Shown here in pieces: positions 52,431 through 55,582 of a stretch of DNA of 55,582 nucleotides. Below the pieces are notes generated by a model. It did not search any database. It had not been told where the DNA came from and saw nothing but the letters and a program-made list of their open reading frames with translations. Source of the stretch: Parafrankia elaeagni (GTDB taxonomy: Bacteria > Actinomycetota > Actinomycetes > Frankiales > Frankiaceae); NCBI RefSeq assembly GCF_000374165.1, contig NZ_KB893670.1, positions 374,229 through 429,810 on the forward strand, in the 5' to 3' direction. A program made the position numbers and the translations under genes. The stretch's first letter is position 1. The number at the start of each line of letters is the position of its first letter.

Positions 52431-53744
52431 ATGGACGAGTTTTCCTATCGCGACGGCGCCCTGTGGTGTGACCAGACGCCGCTGCGTGAGGTGGCCGAAC
52501 AATTCGGCACACCGACCTATGTTTATTCGGCGTCGACTCTCGTCGACCATTACGTTCGGTTCGCCAAGGCGTTCGAGTCGATCGATCCGCTCATCTGTTT
52601 CTCCGCGAAGGCACTGAGCAATGTGCACCTGCTTCGTCTCCTTGGCGAGCAGGGCGCCGGCATCGACACCGTGAGCGGCGGCGAACTGCACCGGGCGCTG
52701 GCCGCGGGGGTGGATACCGAGCGCATTGTTCTGGCCGGCGTGGGAAAATCCGCAGACGAGCTGCGGGATGCTGTCCGGCGGGACATCCGCTGCATCAACG
52801 TCGAGTCCGAGGAGGAGGTCGCGCTCCTCGCGCGCATCGCGCGGGAGGAGGGCCGGCGACCGCGGCTGGCCATCCGGGTCAACCCGGACATCGCACCTGA
52901 CCTGCGTACCCCGGCCCGGACGACGACGGCCGTCCGCGGTGTGAAGTTCGGGGTGGACATCGAGCGGGCTGCCGCACTGTTCAGCTCGGCCGCCGCCGAC
53001 GGTTCCCTTCGGCCGGAGGGCATCCACGTCCACATCGGCAGCCCCATCTTCGATCCGCAGGTCTACGCGACGGCGCTCGAGCGGGTCCTGGCCCTGGTCG
53101 CCGAGATCGAGGCCGCCGGGCATCCGGTCACCACGATCAATCTGGGTGGCGGTTTCCCCGCCGAGTACTCGGAGGACAGCGCTCCGGGCTGGGACGACTT
53201 CGCGGAGGCGATCTGCCCGCGGCTGGAGGGCTTCGTCGGCCGTGGTGGTCAGGTCATCTTCGAGCCGGGCCGGACCATCGCGGCGAACGCCGGTGTGCTC
53301 CTCTCCGCCGTCCGTTACCGCAAGCAGGCCGGAGAACGACAGCTGATCGTGATCGACGCGGGAATGACCCATATAGTCCGCGCCGCGATGTACGACAGCT
53401 ATCACTTCATGTGGCCGGTCACGCCGGGTCCCGAGATGGTACCCCCCTCTCGGGACCAGCATTCTCTCGATGACCTCGTCACCTATGACGTCGTCGGCCC
53501 GATCTGTGAATCGAGCGACTATCTGGCAAAGGGCCGTGCGCTCCCGGCGATGGTGGCCGGTGACCTCCTCGCGATATTCAGCGCCGGCGCCTACGGCATG
53601 ACGATGACGAGCAACTACAACAGCCAGCTCCGGCCCGCCGAGGTCCTCGTCGAGGGGGACCGGGCCCGGCTCATCCGCCGCCGCGAGACCTACGACGACC
53701 TGGTGGCACTCGAACTGCTCGACGACACGCCCTCAGCGGGCTGA
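52431..53744 (+). CDS. lysA: Diaminopimelate decarboxylase (LysA family)
   Basis: A 437-residue fold III PLP decarboxylase that should convert meso-diaminopimelate to lysine. PLP lysine Lys60 in CFSAKALSN; GIDTVSGGELHRAL; HVHIGSPI; TINLGGGFPAEY; FEPGRTIAANAG; and the subunit-interface motif GPICESSDYLAKG are all present. The ATG 52431 has GAGG upstream. The SAKALSN and GVGKSADELR segments read like the proteobacterial/archaeal LysA branch rather than the YAGKAF form usual in actinobacteria. The gene also sits alone rather than near argS or homoserine genes, and its codons are somewhat less GC-rich than the neighbours', so a second, possibly transferred, copy is possible. It differs from the siderophore decarboxylase at 4601. 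Confidence 0.88.
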   Translation: MDEFSYRDGALWCDQTPLREVAEQFGTPTYVYSASTLVDHYVRFAKAFESIDPLICFSAKALSNVHLLRLLGEQGAGIDTVSGGELHRALAAGVDTERIVLAGVGKSADELRDAVRRDIRCINVESEEEVALLARIAREEGRRPRLAIRVNPDIAPDLRTPARTTTAVRGVKFGVDIERAAALFSSAAADGSLRPEGIHVHIGSPIFDPQVYATALERVLALVAEIEAAGHPVTTINLGGGFPAEYSEDSAPGWDDFAEAICPRLEGFVGRGGQVIFEPGRTIAANAGVLLSAVRYRKQAGERQLIVIDAGMTHIVRAAMYDSYHFMWPVTPGPEMVPPSRDQHSLDDLVTYDVVGPICESSDYLAKGRALPAMVAGDLLAIFSAGAYGMTMTSNYNSQLRPAEVLVEGDRARLIRRRETYDDLVALELLDDTPSAG

Positions 53745-53772
53745 CCCGGAAGCGCTCACGCGCGATATCGGC

Positions 53773-53820
53773 GTCTGGATCTGCTGCCCCGGCCATATGG
53801 CCGGGGCAGCAGATCCAGAC
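53773..53820. terminator. Perfect 48-bp palindrome, bidirectional terminator
   Basis: Two exactly complementary 24-nt arms meet at 53796/53797 (centre CCATATGG), about 28 nt after the lysA stop and before the convergent DUF1905 gene. A 22-bp hairpin with a 4-nt loop would form on either strand. Confidence 0.8.
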
Positions 53821-54025
53821 CGGCTCCCCGGGCTGGGAGCCGAGGGTGCGGGCGGTGGGCGGGCAGCCGGCAGACCAGACCTCCCGCCGAACTCCGCCGA
53901 TCCCAGGCCCAGGTTGATCGGCGCTGTCTCGGGATCGAGCGAAGGTCCGGTGGCACGCCTCCAGGGGTCGGTGCGGAACCTCGGACCGAACCTCGGGCCG
54001 AGCGGCGCGGCCGGGCCGCCGCACG

Positions 54026-54328
54026 TCAGATGTCGACGAGCTCGACGGTGACCGCCATGGCGTCTCCCACCTCCAGCTCCTCCGCTCTGCGGACAGCCCG
54101 CTTGACGGGCAGCACATAACTGCCACCCTCGCTGCCCGGGAAGATCGACGTGGCCCAGGTGGTGCCCCCAACGGTGACCCGCACCCGTAGTGACCCGAAG
54201 CCGCGGCTTGCTCCGCCGGCACGGTCGCGGATCTCCGCGGAGACCTCCGTAGGCAGGCTGACAAACGTCCATGTGTCGACGCGGCGGGCGTTCCACAGCC
54301 AGAGTTCACCTTCGAAAACAAAGACCAT
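54026..54328 (-). CDS. DUF1905-domain protein
   Basis: A 100-residue protein matching the DUF1905 pattern: FEGELWLWNARRVDTWTFVSLP, RGFGSLRVRVTVGGTTWATSIFP, YVLPVKRAVRRAEELEVGDAM. The length is complete for a stand-alone copy of this small beta-barrel-like domain. No biochemical role is established. The ATG 54328 has a weak ribosome site, but the family motif begins at residue 3. Confidence 0.88.
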   Translation of the reverse strand: MVFVFEGELWLWNARRVDTWTFVSLPTEVSAEIRDRAGGASRGFGSLRVRVTVGGTTWATSIFPGSEGGSYVLPVKRAVRRAEELEVGDAMAVTVELVDI

Positions 54329-55352
54329 GGTCCGAGCGTTTCACGCGGTACCGACAGTTCTGCGCCGGGGCCGCCCCACCGGGCTGTCAGCAAAGGGCGC
54401 CGACACCAGGCGACGGAGTTCCACAGATTCCTCATTCTGCCGGACGGAGCCGCCGTCCGGGAATTTCGGTCCCCCGCCACCGTGCCGCCCACCAACGATG
54501 CCCACGGAAAAGACACCTGATTTAGCCCCGGAGCGATGCCCGGCCGCCCGCACCGGCTCTCCGCCGCGAGCGGGAACGCCGTTACTGCGAGGCGCTCCCC
54601 TGTTCTCTCTGCGCGAGAGGCGGTCCGCCGCCGAGTTCCCGGCCTCACACCCATCCGACCGGCCGGTTATTGACTGACACCAGGAGGCGGGGACCTGGAT
54701 CTGATAGCGGAATATCTCCGTCCGGAACGATGCGCGGCCGGGCTGCGGAACCGAGCACCGGCCGCCTGGTTTCGGCAGTGTGGCCAGTGTTTACGGGGTG
54801 GCCTCGGCCCCGGGGGAGCGACCGCGCTCCCCTGCCAGGACCGGTGCCGGCACAGCCGGACGGCTAGCTGATCAGCGCGCGACCACGACCGCGCGGTGGA
54901 CGACTGTGGCATGCCCGTGCCGGCAGCGCCGCCACCACCCCGAGCCGCTGCCGCGAGGCACCGCCCACCGAGGTCAGGGCCGGCAGGGACTCCGAGCGGC
55001 CGCAAGGCGACGCAGGACGAATCGCCCGAAACCTGTCGGAAACGGGGCTACCGCAGCGCGACAGGAATCACACCGGGCTCCAGATGAAGCGGATCCGCGT
55101 TAGAGAAGGCCAGCGAGTGGGCCGACCAGAGCTGGATTGACTTTGGATCGGATCGACACAGGCCGCTCCACTTGCCGGCCAACGGGCCGTAGATCGGACC
55201 TGCTACTATCAGCCAAAAATTTCACTAAGTATGAACGTTTCGATGGGGGCACTGCCCAGTCTTCAGCCCTGCCTGATCCGACCCGGCTCGCCCTGCCCAC
55301 CGCAGCCCAGGTCTCCCATCACGATCGTTGTTTATTTCCTGTGGGGTTATTG
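54329..55352. other. Gene-poor kilobase before the last gene
   Basis: I see no supported gene in this 1,024-nt stretch. Frames are short and Arg/Pro-rich on both strands. A perfect 8-bp hairpin with loop ACCG lies at 54813-54832. The last 150 nt (AT-rich around 55204-55245) probably carries the promoter of the binding-protein gene. Confidence 0.5.
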
Positions 55353-55582
55353 ATGCGCTCAGGCGGCTTGACAAGAAGGCTTGGGGTGGTGCTGGCTGCC
55401 GTCCTGGCCGCCACCGTCTCCGGATGCTCGGGGTCGGGCGGAGGCGGCGGGGAGGACGCCGTACCTGCCGCCTGCGGTAGCCCCGGTGTCACCGCCGACA
55501 CAGTGAAGCTCGGCTTCCTCTACTCGGACTCCGGCCCGGGCAGCGGCGCGCTGTCCGCCGCCCGGGCAGGTCTCGACGCCCG
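55353..55582 (+). CDS. Lipoprotein ABC substrate-binding protein (branched-chain amino-acid type), N-terminal part
   Basis: The frame from ATG 55353 runs to the window edge (76 codons). It has a lipoprotein signal peptide (LTRRLGVVLAAVLAATVSGC), a Gly/Ser spacer, and TADTVKLGFLYSDSGPGSGALSAARAGLDAR, the usual opening of periplasmic-binding-protein family 6 receptors for branched-chain amino acids and related ligands. The rest is outside the window. The GGGG upstream is a weak ribosome site. Confidence 0.8.
   Translation, partial: MRSGGLTRRLGVVLAAVLAATVSGCSGSGGGGGEDAVPAACGSPGVTADTVKLGFLYSDSGPGSGALSAARAGLDA

Noticed and set aside
1-55582. tRNA, rRNA, insertion sequence, prophage or CRISPR elements
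   Set aside because: I read through the intergenic parts and saw no tRNA-like T-arm and acceptor pairing, no transposase or integrase gene and no repeat-spacer array; a covariance scan could still find a small RNA.

Overview
The window is a very GC-rich chromosome segment from an actinobacterium. The style of the genes suggests a Frankia-like filamentous actinomycete: RsbW-type ATPases with SpoIIE phosphatases, a mycothiol-ligase-like protein, a MoxR/DUF58/TgpA operon, MMPL pumps, GTG and TTG starts, and ATGA/GTGA overlaps. The genus is inference from this style, not from a database match.

Layout. (1) 1-4518, signalling: the N-terminal part of a HAMP-repeat sensor kinase, divergent from a fused RsbW-like ATPase/GAF/SpoIIE phosphatase, followed by a free RsbW-like ATPase. 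(2) 4601-16061, the main accessory region: an NRPS-independent siderophore (NIS) cluster. Six plus-strand genes overlap by 1 or 4 nt: diaminobutyrate aminotransferase, diaminobutyrate decarboxylase, IucA/IucC synthetase, N-monooxygenase, second IucA/IucC synthetase, and a glutamine-synthetase-like ligase. A fold-III PLP decarboxylase (SbnH/PvsE type) is divergent. An IdeR/DmdR-like iron box lies 28 nt before the first gene of the operon. (3) 16021-19374: an MMPL exporter overlapping the ligase tail by 41 nt, and a divergent TetR regulator with paired operator-like palindromes between them. (4) 19537-24286: a GT81 (GpgS-like) glycosyltransferase, a MshC/CysS-like ligase and a membrane diguanylate cyclase. 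(5) 24798-30365: a second MMPL protein, a class I methyltransferase with a repeat-rich N-terminus, a MaoC hydratase and an FkbM methyltransferase. (6) 30649-34090: gcvP behind a tandem glycine riboswitch. (7) 34209-38348: a small hypothetical protein, a Ser/Thr kinase, an enoyl-CoA hydratase-like protein and a TesB thioesterase. (8) 38443-46037: MoxR, DUF58 and a TgpA-like protein that has lost its catalytic triad, divergent from a beta-propeller-like membrane protein. (9) 46093-55582: AMIN-like lipoprotein, sugar-type binding lipoprotein, VOC protein, TetR, small membrane protein, SurE, an unusual LysA, a DUF1905 protein, a gene-poor kilobase, and the start of a second binding lipoprotein cut by the window edge.

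How it fits together. The siderophore operon should make 2,4-diaminobutyrate and then 1,3-diaminopropane, N-hydroxylate an amine, and join it to a carboxylate such as citrate with two NIS synthetases, as in rhizobactin 1021 or schizokinen. It lacks the acetyltransferase of those pathways. It adds a glutamine-synthetase-like ligase and an SbnH/PvsE-type decarboxylase, a combination that points to a non-standard product, and the neighbouring MMPL pump is a candidate exporter. This is the best candidate for an undescribed system here. Second-tier candidates are the TgpA-like pseudoenzyme and the GpgS-like/MshC-like pair.
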